Assembly (NCBI RefSeq): GCF_000473145.1
Contig: NZ_KI421500.1
Location: 1,426,225 to 1,490,224 of the forward strand
DNA: 64,000 nucleotides
Direction: 5' to 3'
Source of the DNA: Leisingera daeponensis DSM 23529
Lineage (GTDB): Bacteria > Pseudomonadota > Alphaproteobacteria > Rhodobacterales > Rhodobacteraceae
The notes beneath the pieces are model-generated. The model was not told the DNA's origin, ran no database searches, and saw nothing but the letters and a program-made list of their open reading frames with translations. The position numbers were made by a program, and so were the translations under genes. The stretch's first letter is position 1; each line of letters opens with the position of its first letter. Shown piece after piece: positions 25,791 through 35,444 of this stretch.

Positions 25791-26306
25791 ATGCCGCCAA
25801 ATGCCTTCGCACGGGCCGCCACCGCCCGCATTCAAATCCTGGCCCCCGCCGCAGAGCTGGATTTCCTGCACACGCAGTCCATTGTTCTGCCAGTGCCGGT
25901 CACCCCGCTGGAGGCCTGGACCCTGATGCACGCGCGGCCGCTGCCGGGCCTGAAGCTGGCGTTCTGGCTGCGGGACGCGATATCCGCCTGTTTCGGCGTC
26001 AAACGCATCGGCGGCATCACCAGCAAGCCGCACACCGGCATTCAGCCCGGTGACAAGCTGGATTTCTTTCTGGTGGAAGCCGTGTCGGATACTGTCCTGA
26101 CCCTGACCGTGCGGGACAGGCACCTGGACGTCATGACCTGTATCACCAGCAGCGACGGCGTCCTGTCCGTGACGTCCTCGGTCAAGACCCGCAACCGGTT
26201 TGGCCGCGCCTACATGATCCCGGTCCGGCCCGCCCACAAGCTGATTGTCGCCCTGTCCCTGAAGCGCCTGAAGCAGGCGCTGGAACAGCGCCGCGCCGCC
26301 GTCTGA
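25791..26306 (+). CDS. DUF2867 family protein
   Basis: A 171-residue protein that matches my memory of DUF2867: FLHTQSIVLPVPVTPLEAW opening, WLRDAISACFGVKRIGG, a strand-rich middle (FFLVEAVSDTVLTLTVRDRHLDVMTCI), and the C-terminal FGRAYMIPVRPAHKLIVALSLKRL. The family resembles lipid- or polyketide-cyclase-like barrels, but its role is unknown. Convergent with the DUF2235 gene. Confidence 0.7.
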   Translation: MPPNAFARAATARIQILAPAAELDFLHTQSIVLPVPVTPLEAWTLMHARPLPGLKLAFWLRDAISACFGVKRIGGITSKPHTGIQPGDKLDFFLVEAVSDTVLTLTVRDRHLDVMTCITSSDGVLSVTSSVKTRNRFGRAYMIPVRPAHKLIVALSLKRLKQALEQRRAAV

Positions 26307-26391
26307 TCCGCCACCCCTCCCGCTGCATCTTGCCTGCAGGCGGCACTGCGCGCCTCATTCGGCTTGAAAATCAGCTAGGGCAGCTTCGTTT

Positions 26392-27468
26392 TCAGGTCTT
26401 GGAGAACATCGCCAGCCAGCCACCGGACGATGCGGCGTTCTGCCTTCCCGCAGCAACACTGCTGTGCAGCCGTTCGCTGGCGTCCAGCCCGACCCGGCGG
26501 CGGCTGCGCAGCAGGAAAATCTTGGCCCAGCCCTGCCAGGTGCCGACCGAGGGCGCCTTGGGGTCGACCGGGAAGCGCATCCGCCAGTCGCTGGGCAGCG
26601 GCAGGCCGCGCTCCTCGGCCTTTTCCAGCATCCAGATCAGCGAGACATTCGCCAGCGGCCGGGCTTCCTCGAACCCGCCCAGCTGGCCGCCCACATCGCC
26701 ATGGGCGCCGCGGAACCAGACCTGCTCGACGTGGCCGCTCCAGCCCTTGGGGCAGTCCCACAGCACCGGCTTGAACACGTCGCGCGTCTCATCCAGTGCC
26801 AGCGCGTGATAGCCGCTTTTGATATGCGGGCCCAGTGTATGGTTGTGGAAATTGTGCTGCTTTTCCGCCCAGCGCCACAGCAGCGGCAGCCGCAGGCCCA
26901 GCGCCTTGACGGTGTCCCAGACGCCGACCATCTCGATCTCGACCTCGTCGTGGCAATAGGCCTTGGTGAAAGCGGTGCCGGTCTTGGAGCGCCCGTTCAG
27001 CCGGTAATGGCGGTAGGCGGTGCGGATATTGCGCACGGTGGCGTGCTCCGGCTTCAGCAGGCCGATCCGGTCGATCACCCCGGCCAGCGAGCGCACCGCA
27101 TAGGCCCCGCGGGAATAGCCGAACAGATAGATCCGGTCGCCCGGCCGGTAGCGCGAGGCGAGATAGCCATAGGCGCGGCGGATCTGGCGGTTGATGCCGC
27201 GGCCCATCATCACGTCCGGCGCGCTGCCCCAGCCCTTCCACTGGACGCCGGATTCATAAAAGACCGAGACCTGGCCGCTGGTCTGGCTGCACAGCCGGTA
27301 CAGCTGGCCGGCATGGGTTTCATGCCCCGCCTCCAGCGTCGACATGGTGCCGTCCAGGATGATCACATGCGCCTGCGGCCCGCGCAGCTTGGTTTCGCCG
27401 GAATGCTCCGACCGCAGCGGCCGTCCCAGCCACCCTAAAACCCTTTTACTCAGCTGCGTCAGAAACAT
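26392..27468 (-). CDS. DUF2235 alpha/beta hydrolase (Tle1-type phospholipase-like catalytic domain)
   Basis: A 358-residue protein with the DUF2235 fold: HVIILDGTMSTLEAG, YESGVQWKGWGS, the nucleophile motif YLFGYSRGAYAVRSLAG, VEIEMVGVWDTVKALG and the His region VWFRGAHGDVGGQL. DUF2235 occurs in type VI secretion phospholipase effectors and in many uncharacterised stand-alone proteins. No secretion genes are nearby, so an effector role is not supported. Its start overlaps the 3' end of the CoxL-like gene by 23 bases, so the two are translationally close. Confidence 0.82.
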   Translation of the reverse strand: MFLTQLSKRVLGWLGRPLRSEHSGETKLRGPQAHVIILDGTMSTLEAGHETHAGQLYRLCSQTSGQVSVFYESGVQWKGWGSAPDVMMGRGINRQIRRAYGYLASRYRPGDRIYLFGYSRGAYAVRSLAGVIDRIGLLKPEHATVRNIRTAYRHYRLNGRSKTGTAFTKAYCHDEVEIEMVGVWDTVKALGLRLPLLWRWAEKQHNFHNHTLGPHIKSGYHALALDETRDVFKPVLWDCPKGWSGHVEQVWFRGAHGDVGGQLGGFEEARPLANVSLIWMLEKAEERGLPLPSDWRMRFPVDPKAPSVGTWQGWAKIFLLRSRRRVGLDASERLHSSVAAGRQNAASSGGWLAMFSKT

Positions 27469-29743
27469 CCCTAAGCACTTCCCAAATCCTCAGCGGGGTG
27501 AACGGCATGTCCACCTGCCGCACGCCGCGGTCCCAGACCGCGTCCTGCACCGCGTTCGCCACCGCTGCCAGCGCGCCGACGGTGCCCGCCTCGCCGCAGC
27601 CTTTCATCCCCATCGGGTTCTGTGTCGAAGGCACCGGCTCGGAGGTGAATCCAATCATGGGAACGCCGCTGGCTCGCGGCAAGGCATAGTCCATGAACGA
27701 AGCCGTGAGCAGTTGTCCGTCCTCGTCATAGACAACCCGCTCCAGCATGGCCTGTCCCAGCCCCTGCGCCACCCCGCCGTGCACTTGGCCTTCGGCCAGC
27801 ACCGGGTTGATCAGATTACCGAAATCGTCGACTACAGTGTAGCGCTCCACAGCGGAATTCCCAGTCTCCGGATCGATCACGACCTCGGCAACATGGGCAC
27901 CGTTCGGAAACGAGCGCCCCGGCAGCCGGGCCTGCGCCGCGTGACGCTGCAGATCGAGCCGCCCGTGCGCGCGGGCCATCTCTGCCGCTTCCAGCATGGT
28001 CGGGGTCAGGTTGGATCCCGGCGCGCGGAAGGTCTCGCCATCAAACGCGACAGCCTCCTCGTCCACCCCCATCTCCTCCGCCAGGAAGGGGATGAAGGCG
28101 GCGATCATCGCGTCCACCGCCGCCAGCGTGGCATTGGCCTGCGTCGTCACCGACCGCGAGCCGCCGGTGCCGCCGCCCGTGGCGATGCGGTCGCTGTCGC
28201 CCTGGATGACATGGATTTTCTCCGCGGGAATGCCGCTCTGGTCGGCGAGGAACTGGGCATAGACGGTTTCATGCCCCTGTCCGTTGCTTTGCGTGCCGAC
28301 ATAGATTTGCACCCGCCCGTCCTCCAGAAACTCCACTTCCGCGCTTTCCGAAGGATCGCCCAAAATGCTTTCGATATAGTAACAAAGCCCGGCGCCCCGT
28401 AACTTGCCGCGTTTACCATCTTCGGCGCGGCGGGCTGCGAATCCTGCGATATCAGCCTCTTGCGCGGCACGGCTCAGAACTTTGCTAAAATCGCCCACAT
28501 CATAGGTCTCTCCGGTCACGGTGTTATAGGGAAACGCGTCAGCCGGAATGAAGTTCCGCCGCCGCAGCTCCCACGGGTCCACCCCCAGTTCGCGGGCGGC
28601 CCGGTCCATCGCCCGCTCCAGCACATAAATCGCCTCCGGCCGCCCGGCGCCGCGGTAGGCATCAACCTGGGTGGTGTTGGTATAGATCCCCTCCACCTGC
28701 AGCCAGGCGGTCTGAATGTCATAGACGCCTGCCAGCACACGGCTGAACAGCTGGGTCTGAATCGGCTGGCCGAAATGAGAGTTATACGCGCCGAGGTTGC
28801 ACCGGGTGGTGACCCGATAGGCGGTGATCTTCAGGTTTTCGTCAAAGGCCAGTTCTGCCAGCGAGGTGAGGTCGCGGCCGCCATTGTCGCTCAGCATCGC
28901 CTCGGAACGATCCGACATCCAGAACACCGGCCGGCCCAGGGTCCGGGCGGCATGGGCGACCGCGAAATACTCCGGATAAGGCATCGCCTTCATGCCGAAG
29001 CCGCCGCCCACATCGGGCGTGGTGACTCTCACAGCCGCCTCATCCAGCCTCAGCTTGGCTGCAAGCTGGGACTTCATCGCCCAGACCCCCTGCCCGCCGT
29101 AGCAGAAATGCAGCCGCCCTTCGGACCACTCGGCAAAACAGCCGCGCGGCTCCATCGAATTGACGATGATCCGGTTGTCCTCGACCTGCAGCGCAACGGT
29201 ATGGGCCGCGCTTTGGAACGCCGCCGCGGTGGCCGCCTCGTCGCCCATGCCCCAGTCAAACGCCTTGTTGTCCGGCACCCCCTCATGCAGCGGTTCACCG
29301 CCCGGCAGAACGTCCAGCTTCACCGGCAGATCGTCGATCTCCAACTCGATCAGCTCCCCCGCATCGCGGGCCTGATCCAGCGTCTCCGCTACGACCACCG
29401 CCACCGGCTCACCGACATAGCGGACCCGATCGCGCGCCAGCATCGGGCGCTCGGGCGCCGCGCCCTTGGTGCCGTTTCGGTTGGTCACGAGCGAGCCGTC
29501 CATGGAGGTGTCGATGCCAGCAGCTTCCAGATCGGCCAGGGTGATCACCGCATGGACGCCCTCCGCCGCGCGCGCATCCTCGACGTCCAGCGCGGAAATC
29601 ACCCCATGCGCCACCGGGCTGCGCAGCACCCAGGCGCGCAATGCACCTGCAGGGGCGGCATCCTCGATGTAGCGCCCCTGGCCGGTCAGGAACCTGACGT
29701 CCTCGACCCGTTTTACCGGCTGGCTTTTCCCGAATTTTTCCAT
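27446..29743 (-). CDS. Xanthine dehydrogenase-family molybdopterin-binding subunit (form II CoxL-like)
   Basis: A 765-residue large subunit of the xanthine dehydrogenase/CO dehydrogenase family. It has the N-terminal fork RVEDVRFLTGQGRYIED, the cofactor-binding TPDVGGGFGMK, DAYRGAGRPEA, GTQSNGQGHETVYAQ and GGSRSVTT, and the catalytic Glu in GMKGCGEAGTVG. AYRGAGR replaces the AYXCSFR loop of true (form I) CO dehydrogenase, so the substrate is probably an aldehyde or N-heterocycle. No small 2Fe-2S or FAD subunit gene is adjacent, so partners must be encoded elsewhere if it works as a heterotrimer. Confidence 0.88.
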   Translation of the reverse strand: MEKFGKSQPVKRVEDVRFLTGQGRYIEDAAPAGALRAWVLRSPVAHGVISALDVEDARAAEGVHAVITLADLEAAGIDTSMDGSLVTNRNGTKGAAPERPMLARDRVRYVGEPVAVVVAETLDQARDAGELIELEIDDLPVKLDVLPGGEPLHEGVPDNKAFDWGMGDEAATAAAFQSAAHTVALQVEDNRIIVNSMEPRGCFAEWSEGRLHFCYGGQGVWAMKSQLAAKLRLDEAAVRVTTPDVGGGFGMKAMPYPEYFAVAHAARTLGRPVFWMSDRSEAMLSDNGGRDLTSLAELAFDENLKITAYRVTTRCNLGAYNSHFGQPIQTQLFSRVLAGVYDIQTAWLQVEGIYTNTTQVDAYRGAGRPEAIYVLERAMDRAARELGVDPWELRRRNFIPADAFPYNTVTGETYDVGDFSKVLSRAAQEADIAGFAARRAEDGKRGKLRGAGLCYYIESILGDPSESAEVEFLEDGRVQIYVGTQSNGQGHETVYAQFLADQSGIPAEKIHVIQGDSDRIATGGGTGGSRSVTTQANATLAAVDAMIAAFIPFLAEEMGVDEEAVAFDGETFRAPGSNLTPTMLEAAEMARAHGRLDLQRHAAQARLPGRSFPNGAHVAEVVIDPETGNSAVERYTVVDDFGNLINPVLAEGQVHGGVAQGLGQAMLERVVYDEDGQLLTASFMDYALPRASGVPMIGFTSEPVPSTQNPMGMKGCGEAGTVGALAAVANAVQDAVWDRGVRQVDMPFTPLRIWEVLRDVSDAAE

Positions 29744-29791
29744 GCTCGCCCCCTGTCCGCGCTGGCTGCTGTTGCGGGGGCGAGACTACTG

Positions 29792-30943
29792 TCAGCGGGC
29801 CGCTTGTCCAGCCAGCTCAATCACCGTCGCCACGTCAGACAAGCCATAGCCGTTGAATTGCGTGCTCATGGCAGAAGAATATGCGCCCAGCCCCGGGAAC
29901 AGCACATAGTCCCCCGCGACGCAGTCGCAAGGCAGCGGCAGCCCGTCCGGCAGCCGGTCGAGGCTGTCGCAGGTCGGCCCGAACACCACCCGCGGCTTGC
30001 GGACACCGCTGCGGTGGGTTCCGTCGGAGCCCACGACCTCAACCCGGCCCGGCAGGCCCATGTCGCGGATATCGACCAGCCCGCCATAGATCCCGTCGTT
30101 CAGGAACACCACCGCGCCATCCTTGCGCATCCCCTTGATGCGGGCGGCCAGGGTAAAGCTTTCGGAGACCATCGCCCGGCCCGGCTCGCAGATCAGCGTG
30201 GGCTTCTCCGCGCCGAAGGCCTGATCCGCCGCCGTGCCGATGGCGGCAAAGACCTTTTCCAGATCCGGCGCCACGCCGTCGCGGTTGGCGGCAAAGCCGC
30301 CGCCCACATTCAGGCGCGCAATCCGCACCCCCGCAGCATCGACAATCCGCTTTGCGGCATGGACATATTCGACCCAGGCCATCTCATCTTCGCATTGGGT
30401 GCCCGGGTGGAAACACAAGGCAGGCGTCCAGCCCTTGGCTGCCACCTGCTTCAGCAGTTCCACCGCCTCTTCCGGCGCAGCGCCGAACTTGCTGCCGAAA
30501 TCATAGGCCGCCCCCGCTACCGGCAGCGCAAAGCGCACGGCGACTTCGCAGCTGCGCGGCACCGCGTCCAGCTTCTCCAGCTCGCTCAGTTCATCCACAG
30601 ACCAGCTGGCAACGCCGTGTTCGATCCCGGTGACGATCTCCGCTTCGGACCGCATCGGGTTGTTGTAGTGCATAACCGCATCGGGGCTGGCAGCGCGCAC
30701 CGCCTCCATCTCTGCGGGCGAGGCCACGTCAAAGGCGGTGATCCCCGCCGCCACCAGGTTGGACAGCACCGCCGGATGCGGATTTGCCTTCACAGCGTAG
30801 GTCACAAGTCCCGGAAACCCCTGGCTGAACCGCCGCGCCACCTCGTGCAGGACCCGCGGCGAGAAATACAGGATCGGATGATCCGGCGAGCTGCGGGCCA
30901 GGTGGGACTCAGGCGAAAGCCATAGCGGGGGAATCTGCTGCAT
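29792..30943 (-). CDS. Fold-type III PLP-dependent ornithine/lysine decarboxylase-like protein
   Basis: A 383-residue alanine-racemase-fold decarboxylase. The PLP lysine is in VTYAVKANPHP (Lys52). Other landmarks are FDVASPAEME, the HPGT segment, RLNVGGGFAANRDG, CEPGRAMVSESFTL, and the second-subunit Cys in FGPTCDSLDRLPDG. This is the ornithine decarboxylase/diaminopimelate decarboxylase branch; ornithine to putrescine is the likely reaction. It is divergent from an Lrp-type regulator, with a palindromic operator between, so amino-acid-responsive control is likely. Confidence 0.87.
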   Translation of the reverse strand: MQQIPPLWLSPESHLARSSPDHPILYFSPRVLHEVARRFSQGFPGLVTYAVKANPHPAVLSNLVAAGITAFDVASPAEMEAVRAASPDAVMHYNNPMRSEAEIVTGIEHGVASWSVDELSELEKLDAVPRSCEVAVRFALPVAGAAYDFGSKFGAAPEEAVELLKQVAAKGWTPALCFHPGTQCEDEMAWVEYVHAAKRIVDAAGVRIARLNVGGGFAANRDGVAPDLEKVFAAIGTAADQAFGAEKPTLICEPGRAMVSESFTLAARIKGMRKDGAVVFLNDGIYGGLVDIRDMGLPGRVEVVGSDGTHRSGVRKPRVVFGPTCDSLDRLPDGLPLPCDCVAGDYVLFPGLGAYSSAMSTQFNGYGLSDVATVIELAGQAAR

Positions 30944-30997
30944 CTGTAACCCTCATTCGTTTTGCATATTTTCCGCGAGTTTTCCGTCGATTCCGCT

Positions 30998-31033
30998 CGT
31001 CACTTTGCCTATAGTGACGAAATCTTTCGTCAC
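30998..31033. promoter_or_regulatory. Three-half-site operator between the decarboxylase and Lrp genes
   Basis: GTGACGAAA-TC-TTTCGTCAC (31014-31033) is a perfect 20-bp palindrome. A third half-site CGTCAC (30998-31003) pairs with its left arm as CGTCAC-N10-GTGACG. The region sits directly in front of both divergent genes. Lrp proteins bind repeated dyads, so autoregulation and control of the decarboxylase are the natural inference. Confidence 0.75.
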
Positions 31034-31047
31034 ATCGCAGGCTGAAC

Positions 31048-31485
31048 ATGCAAAACGACGACACCGATCAGCGTCTTGTCACCCTGCTGCGGGAAAACGC
31101 CCGCCGTCCGGTGGCCGATCTCGCGCGCCATCTTGGCCTTGCCCGCACCACAGTGCAGGCCCGGATCGAGCGGCTGGAGGCCACTGGGGTGATCACCGGC
31201 TACACGCTCAAATCCTGCGCCGCCGCCCGGCCGCCGCTGCAGGCCACGGTTCTGATGTCGATCGAGCCGCGCAGCGGGCCGGAGGTGCTGGCGCGGCTGC
31301 GCAAGCTGCCGGGGGTGGAGGTCGTTCACACAACCTCCGGCCGGTTCGATCTTCTGGCGCAGGTGGTGGCGCAAAGCACTGCGGAGCTGGACGAAACCAT
31401 CGACAGGATCGCGGAGGCCCGCGGGGTGCGCTCGTCGGAAAGCCTGATCCACCTGGCGACCAAGCTGGACCGGACCGGGCAATAG
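31048..31485 (+). CDS. Lrp/AsnC-family transcriptional regulator
   Basis: A 145-residue Lrp/AsnC protein with an HTH in residues 5-55 (DQRLVTLLRENARRPVADLARHLGLARTTVQARIERLE) and a RAM domain (LMSIEPRSGPEVLARLRKLPGVEVVHTTSGRFDLLAQV). It is divergent from the decarboxylase and is probably its local regulator, binding the palindrome at 31014-31033. Effector unknown; ornithine, lysine or arginine would suit. Confidence 0.88.
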   Translation: MQNDDTDQRLVTLLRENARRPVADLARHLGLARTTVQARIERLEATGVITGYTLKSCAAARPPLQATVLMSIEPRSGPEVLARLRKLPGVEVVHTTSGRFDLLAQVVAQSTAELDETIDRIAEARGVRSSESLIHLATKLDRTGQ

Positions 31486-31852
31486 AGGGCAGACGGTCCG
31501 CGCGCTCTGCGGCTGCCCGCGGCGGAATTCATGGCCGCCGGACCCAAGGTATCGCGCCATCCTGAAAATCGTGCGCCCGGCCCGTACCGCGGAATGCGCG
31601 TCAGCAGGGGCCGGGCGTCTTTGGCTTAGGCGCCGCTGCGGGGCGCCTGAAAGACCGGTGCGCCACTGCTGTTCCGCTTGGCGCTTGGTTAACGGTAAAC
31701 GCGCCCGCGCGCCGCTGGTTCCATAAAAGTTGAATGAGGCAACGCCCGGCAGGCCGCCGCACTGCCCCGGTGCCGCTGGGACTTTCCCTTTGCCGCCCCT
31801 TTCGGTAAGGGATAGCGCGACCCCAAATTTACACGCACGCAGGACCTAGCGC
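31486..31852. other. Non-coding gap upstream of valS
   Basis: About 370 bp without a credible gene. It holds the hairpin AGGCGCC-N-GGCGCCT near 31627-31648, which could end the Lrp transcript. An AT-richer part before valS (around 31690-31740) may carry the promoter. No leader RNA family recognised. Confidence 0.45.
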
Positions 31853-34800
31853 ATGGCGATGGAAAAGACATTCAACGCGGCCGAAGCCGAAAGCCGCCTT
31901 TACAAAGCCTGGGAAGAGGCCGGCTGTTTCAAGGTAGGCGCAAACGCCAAGCCCGAAGCCTCCACCTATTGCATCATGATCCCGCCGCCGAACGTCACGG
32001 GCGTGCTGCACATGGGCCACGCCTTCAACAACACTCTGCAGGACATCCTGATCCGCTGGAAGCGGATGCAGGGCTATGACACCCTGTGGCAGCCGGGCAC
32101 CGACCATGCAGGGATCGCGACCCAGATGGTTGTCGAGCGCGAACTGGCCAAAACCCAGCAGCCGTCGCGCCGCGAGCTGGGCCGCGAGAAATTCCTGGAG
32201 AAAGTCTGGGAATGGAAGGAGAAATCCGGCGGCACCATCGTCGAGCAGCTGAAACGTCTCGGCGCGTCCTGCGACTTCTCCCGCACCGCCTTCACCATGG
32301 CAGGCGCGCAGGGCGATACCCGCGTGGGCCACGAGAATTCCCCCAACTTCCACGACGCCGTGATCAAGGTGTTCGTGGAGATGTACAACAAGGGCCTGAT
32401 CTACCGCGGCAAGCGGCTGGTCAACTGGGACCCGCATTTCGAGACCGCGATTTCCGACCTTGAGGTCGAGAACATCGAGGTTGCGGGCCACATGTGGCAT
32501 TTCAAGTACCCGCTGGCGAATGGCGCCACCTACACCTATGTGGAGAAGGACGCGGACGGCAACGTCATCCTTGAGGAAGAGCGCGACTACATCTCCATCG
32601 CGACCACCCGGCCCGAGACCATGCTGGGCGACGGCGCGGTTGCGGTGCATCCCAGCGACGAGCGTTATGCGCCCATCGTCGGCAAGCTGTGCGAAATCCC
32701 GGTCGGCCCGAAGGAACACCGCCGCCTGATCCCGATCATCACCGACGAATACCCGGACAAGGATTTCGGCTCCGGTGCGGTGAAGATCACCGGCGCGCAT
32801 GACTTCAACGACTACCAGGTTGCCAAGCGCGGCGGGATCCCGATGTACCGGCTGATGGACACCAAGGGCCAGATGCGCGACGACGGTGCCCCCTATGCAG
32901 AAGCCGCCGGCATTGCCATGGCAGTGGCCAAGGGTGAGCAGGCCCTGAGCGAGAACGAAGCCGACGCCATCAACCTGGTGCCGGACGACCTGCGCGGGCT
33001 GGACCGGTTCGAGGCCCGCAAACTGGTGGTCGAGCAGATCACCCGCGAAGGCCTGGCGGTAACGCAGACCGTCACCAAGACCGACCCGGAGACCGGCGAA
33101 GACGTCCAGGTTCAGGTGCCTTACGTCGAGAACAAACCGATCATGCAGCCCTTCGGCGACCGCTCCAAGGTTGTCATTGAGCCGATGCTGACGGACCAGT
33201 GGTTCGTGGACGCGGAAAAGGTTGTCGGCCCGGCGCTGGATGCGGTCCGCAATGGCGATGTGAAGATCCTGCCGGAAAGCGGTGAGAAGACCTATTACCA
33301 CTGGCTGGAAAACATTGAGCCCTGGTGCATCTCGCGCCAGCTGTGGTGGGGCCATCAGATCCCGGTCTGGTACATCCCCGGCGCGGAGGACTGGTACCCG
33401 ATCTGTGCGGCGACTGAGGAAGAGGCGCTGGAAAAGGCGCGTCTTCAGTCCGCCGAAGGGACTGAGTTCCGCATCGTTGCAGATCAGCACGAAGCGGCGA
33501 AGATTCTGGCCGAACAAGTCAAGCTGATGGATGTGCAGGACGAAGGCGCGATCCGCAGCTTTGACGGGCCGATGCAGGTGCCGATGTTCCGCGACCCCGA
33601 CGTGCTGGACACCTGGTTCTCCTCCGGCCTCTGGCCGATCGGCACGCTGGGCTGGCCGGAATGGACCGAGGAGACTAAGAAATACTTCCCGACCTCGACC
33701 CTGGTTACCGGTCAGGACATTCTGTTCTTCTGGGTTGCCCGGATGATGATGATGCAGCTGGCGGTGCTGGACGAAAACCTGCCGGTCAAGGAGCGCATCC
33801 CCTTCGACACTGTCTACCTGCATGGGCTGGTGCGCGACGCCAAGGGCAAGAAGATGTCGAAATCGACCGGCAACGTTGTCGACCCGCTGGAGATCATCGA
33901 AGAATTCGGTGCCGACGCGCTGCGCTTCTCCTCTGCTGCGATGGCGGCGCTTGGCGGCGTGCTGAAGCTGGATATGGAGCGGCTCAAGGGCTACCGGAAC
34001 TTTGGCACCAAGCTGTGGAATGCGGTGAACTTTGCCCATTTCAACAACGTCTACGACGAGAACGTTCCGGCCTACGCCTGCCCGGATGCCAAGGCGGCGG
34101 TGAACCAGTGGATCATCGGTGAAACCGCCAAGGTGCGGGTTGAGGTGGACGCCGCCCTTGAGGCGTTCCGCTTCAACGATGCGGCCAATGCGCTTTACGC
34201 CTTTGTCTGGGGCAAGGTCTGCGACTGGTACATCGAACTGTCCAAGCCGCTGTTCGGCTCCGACGATGAGGCGGTGATCGCCGAGACCCGCCAGACGCTG
34301 GGCTGGGTGCTGGATCAGTGCATGATCCTGTTGCACCCGATCATGCCCTTCATCACCGAGGAGCTGTGGGGCAATACCGCCAAGCGTTCGAACATGCTGG
34401 TGCATGAAGACTGGCCGACCTATGGCACCGAGCTGGTCAACGCTGAGGCGGACGCCGAGATGAACTGGGTGATCACCGCGATTGAGAACATCCGCTCCAC
34501 CCGCGCGCAGATGCATGTGCCGGCCGGTGCCAAGATCCCGATGGTGGTGACCGAATTCTCCGGCCAGGCCCGCGCGGCCTGGGAGAAGAACGAGGCGATG
34601 ATCCAGAAACTGGCCCGCATCACCTCGCTGGAGCAGGTGGAGAGCTTCCCCAAAGGCTGCGCGAGCGTGGCGGCGCCCGGCGCCTCCTTCGGCCTGCCGC
34701 TGGCGGATGTGATCGACGTTGACGCCGAAAAGGCGCGGCTGGAGAAGACCCTTGGCAAGCTGGCCAAGGAACTGGGGGGCCTTCGCGGGCGGCTGAACAA

Positions 34801-34924
34801 CCCGAAGTTCGCGGCCTCCGCCCCGGAAGAAGTTGTGGCTGAGGCCCGCGAAAACCTCGCCGCGCGCGAGGAAGAGGAAGCCAAGGTCAAGGAAGCGCTG
34901 GCGCGCCTGGCTGAGATCGGCTGA
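31853..34924 (+). CDS. valS: Valyl-tRNA synthetase
   Basis: ValRS charges tRNA-Val. The 1023-residue class I synthetase has the HIGH-type motif [14 protein letters not shown], the CP1 editing domain (about residues 200-400; [28 protein letters not shown]), [16 protein letters not shown], the KMSKS motif KKMSKSTGN and a C-terminal coiled-coil arm ([21 protein letters not shown]). The ATG at 31853 is followed two codons later by another; either would serve. A terminator follows. Confidence 0.97.
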   Translation: MAMEKTFNAAEAESRLYKAWEEAGCFKVGANAKPEASTYCIMIPPPNVTGVLHMGHAFNNTLQDILIRWKRMQGYDTLWQPGTDHAGIATQMVVERELAKTQQPSRRELGREKFLEKVWEWKEKSGGTIVEQLKRLGASCDFSRTAFTMAGAQGDTRVGHENSPNFHDAVIKVFVEMYNKGLIYRGKRLVNWDPHFETAISDLEVENIEVAGHMWHFKYPLANGATYTYVEKDADGNVILEEERDYISIATTRPETMLGDGAVAVHPSDERYAPIVGKLCEIPVGPKEHRRLIPIITDEYPDKDFGSGAVKITGAHDFNDYQVAKRGGIPMYRLMDTKGQMRDDGAPYAEAAGIAMAVAKGEQALSENEADAINLVPDDLRGLDRFEARKLVVEQITREGLAVTQTVTKTDPETGEDVQVQVPYVENKPIMQPFGDRSKVVIEPMLTDQWFVDAEKVVGPALDAVRNGDVKILPESGEKTYYHWLENIEPWCISRQLWWGHQIPVWYIPGAEDWYPICAATEEEALEKARLQSAEGTEFRIVADQHEAAKILAEQVKLMDVQDEGAIRSFDGPMQVPMFRDPDVLDTWFSSGLWPIGTLGWPEWTEETKKYFPTSTLVTGQDILFFWVARMMMMQLAVLDENLPVKERIPFDTVYLHGLVRDAKGKKMSKSTGNVVDPLEIIEEFGADALRFSSAAMAALGGVLKLDMERLKGYRNFGTKLWNAVNFAHFNNVYDENVPAYACPDAKAAVNQWIIGETAKVRVEVDAALEAFRFNDAANALYAFVWGKVCDWYIELSKPLFGSDDEAVIAETRQTLGWVLDQCMILLHPIMPFITEELWGNTAKRSNMLVHEDWPTYGTELVNAEADAEMNWVITAIENIRSTRAQMHVPAGAKIPMVVTEFSGQARAAWEKNEAMIQKLARITSLEQVESFPKGCASVAAPGASFGLPLADVIDVDAEKARLEKTLGKLAKELGGLRGRLNNPKFAASAPEEVVAEARENLAAREEEEAKVKEALARLAEIG

Positions 34925-34950
34925 CACGGCCCTGCCGTTAATCAAGTTTG

Positions 34951-34979
34951 AAACGCCCGCCGCGTCCGGCGGGCGTTTT
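34951..34979 (+). terminator. Rho-independent terminator of valS
   Basis: AAACGCCCGCCG, short loop, CGGCGGGCG and TTTT, 27 bases after the valS stop. Confidence 0.9.
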
Positions 34980-35113
34980 CGTTCTTCGCGCAACACATTG
35001 AAACAACCGCAAATTCCACGGAAACAGGAAATTCTTAATAACCGCCCCATTGTGTTCGGCGCGGATTTATATCAGCCTGCACTCAACCATAAAAAGAAGG
35101 GAGGCTGCACCCC

Positions 35114-35407
35114 ATGCCCAAAGGATACTGGGTGGCCCATGTGGATGTGAACGACGCGGAGCGTTACAAGGATTACATCAATGCCAACGGGCCGGTGTTT
35201 GCTGAATACGGCGCCAGGTTCCTGATCCGCGGCGGCCCGAAGGAAGTGCGCGAAGGGCAGATGAGGGCGCGCACGGTGGTAATCGAATTCAAGGATTTCG
35301 CAACCGCAAAAGCCTGCTATGATTCAGTGGCCTACCAGGACGCCAAGGCCTTGCGCGATCCGGTGTCTGCCGGTGATATGGAAATCATCGAAGGCTACGG
35401 CGAATAA
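35114..35407 (+). CDS. DUF1330 family protein
   Basis: A 97-residue ferredoxin-like alpha/beta-barrel protein of the DUF1330 family. It has KGYWVAHVDVNDAERYKDYINANGP, FLIRGG and VVIEFKDFATAKACYDS. GGGAGG lies 9 bases before the ATG. Family function is unknown; members often look like small dimeric enzymes. It lies 37 bp upstream of the TerB pair and may be co-transcribed with it. Confidence 0.85.
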   Translation: MPKGYWVAHVDVNDAERYKDYINANGPVFAEYGARFLIRGGPKEVREGQMRARTVVIEFKDFATAKACYDSVAYQDAKALRDPVSAGDMEIIEGYGE

Positions 35408-35444
35408 TCCCGCGCCCCGCCGCGCAGCTGACTGAGGTCATCGA

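Noticed and set aside
26392..27468. Type VI secretion phospholipase effector
   Set aside because: The DUF2235 domain alone is not enough; there is no vgrG, PAAR, immunity gene or T6SS component in the window.
27446..29743. Aerobic carbon monoxide dehydrogenase large subunit (form I)
   Set aside because: The active-site loop reads AYRGAGR rather than AYXCSFR, and coxS and coxM are missing nearby.
28460..30925. Plus-strand frame of about 820 codons opposite the CoxL-like and decarboxylase genes
   Set aside because: It runs across two conserved minus-strand genes and the gap between them, so it cannot be a real gene alongside both.
31829..35050. Antisense frame of over 1000 codons opposite valS
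   Set aside because: It mirrors a complete valyl-tRNA synthetase. Its His/Arg/Gln-rich, motif-free translation is what GC-biased third positions give on the opposite strand.
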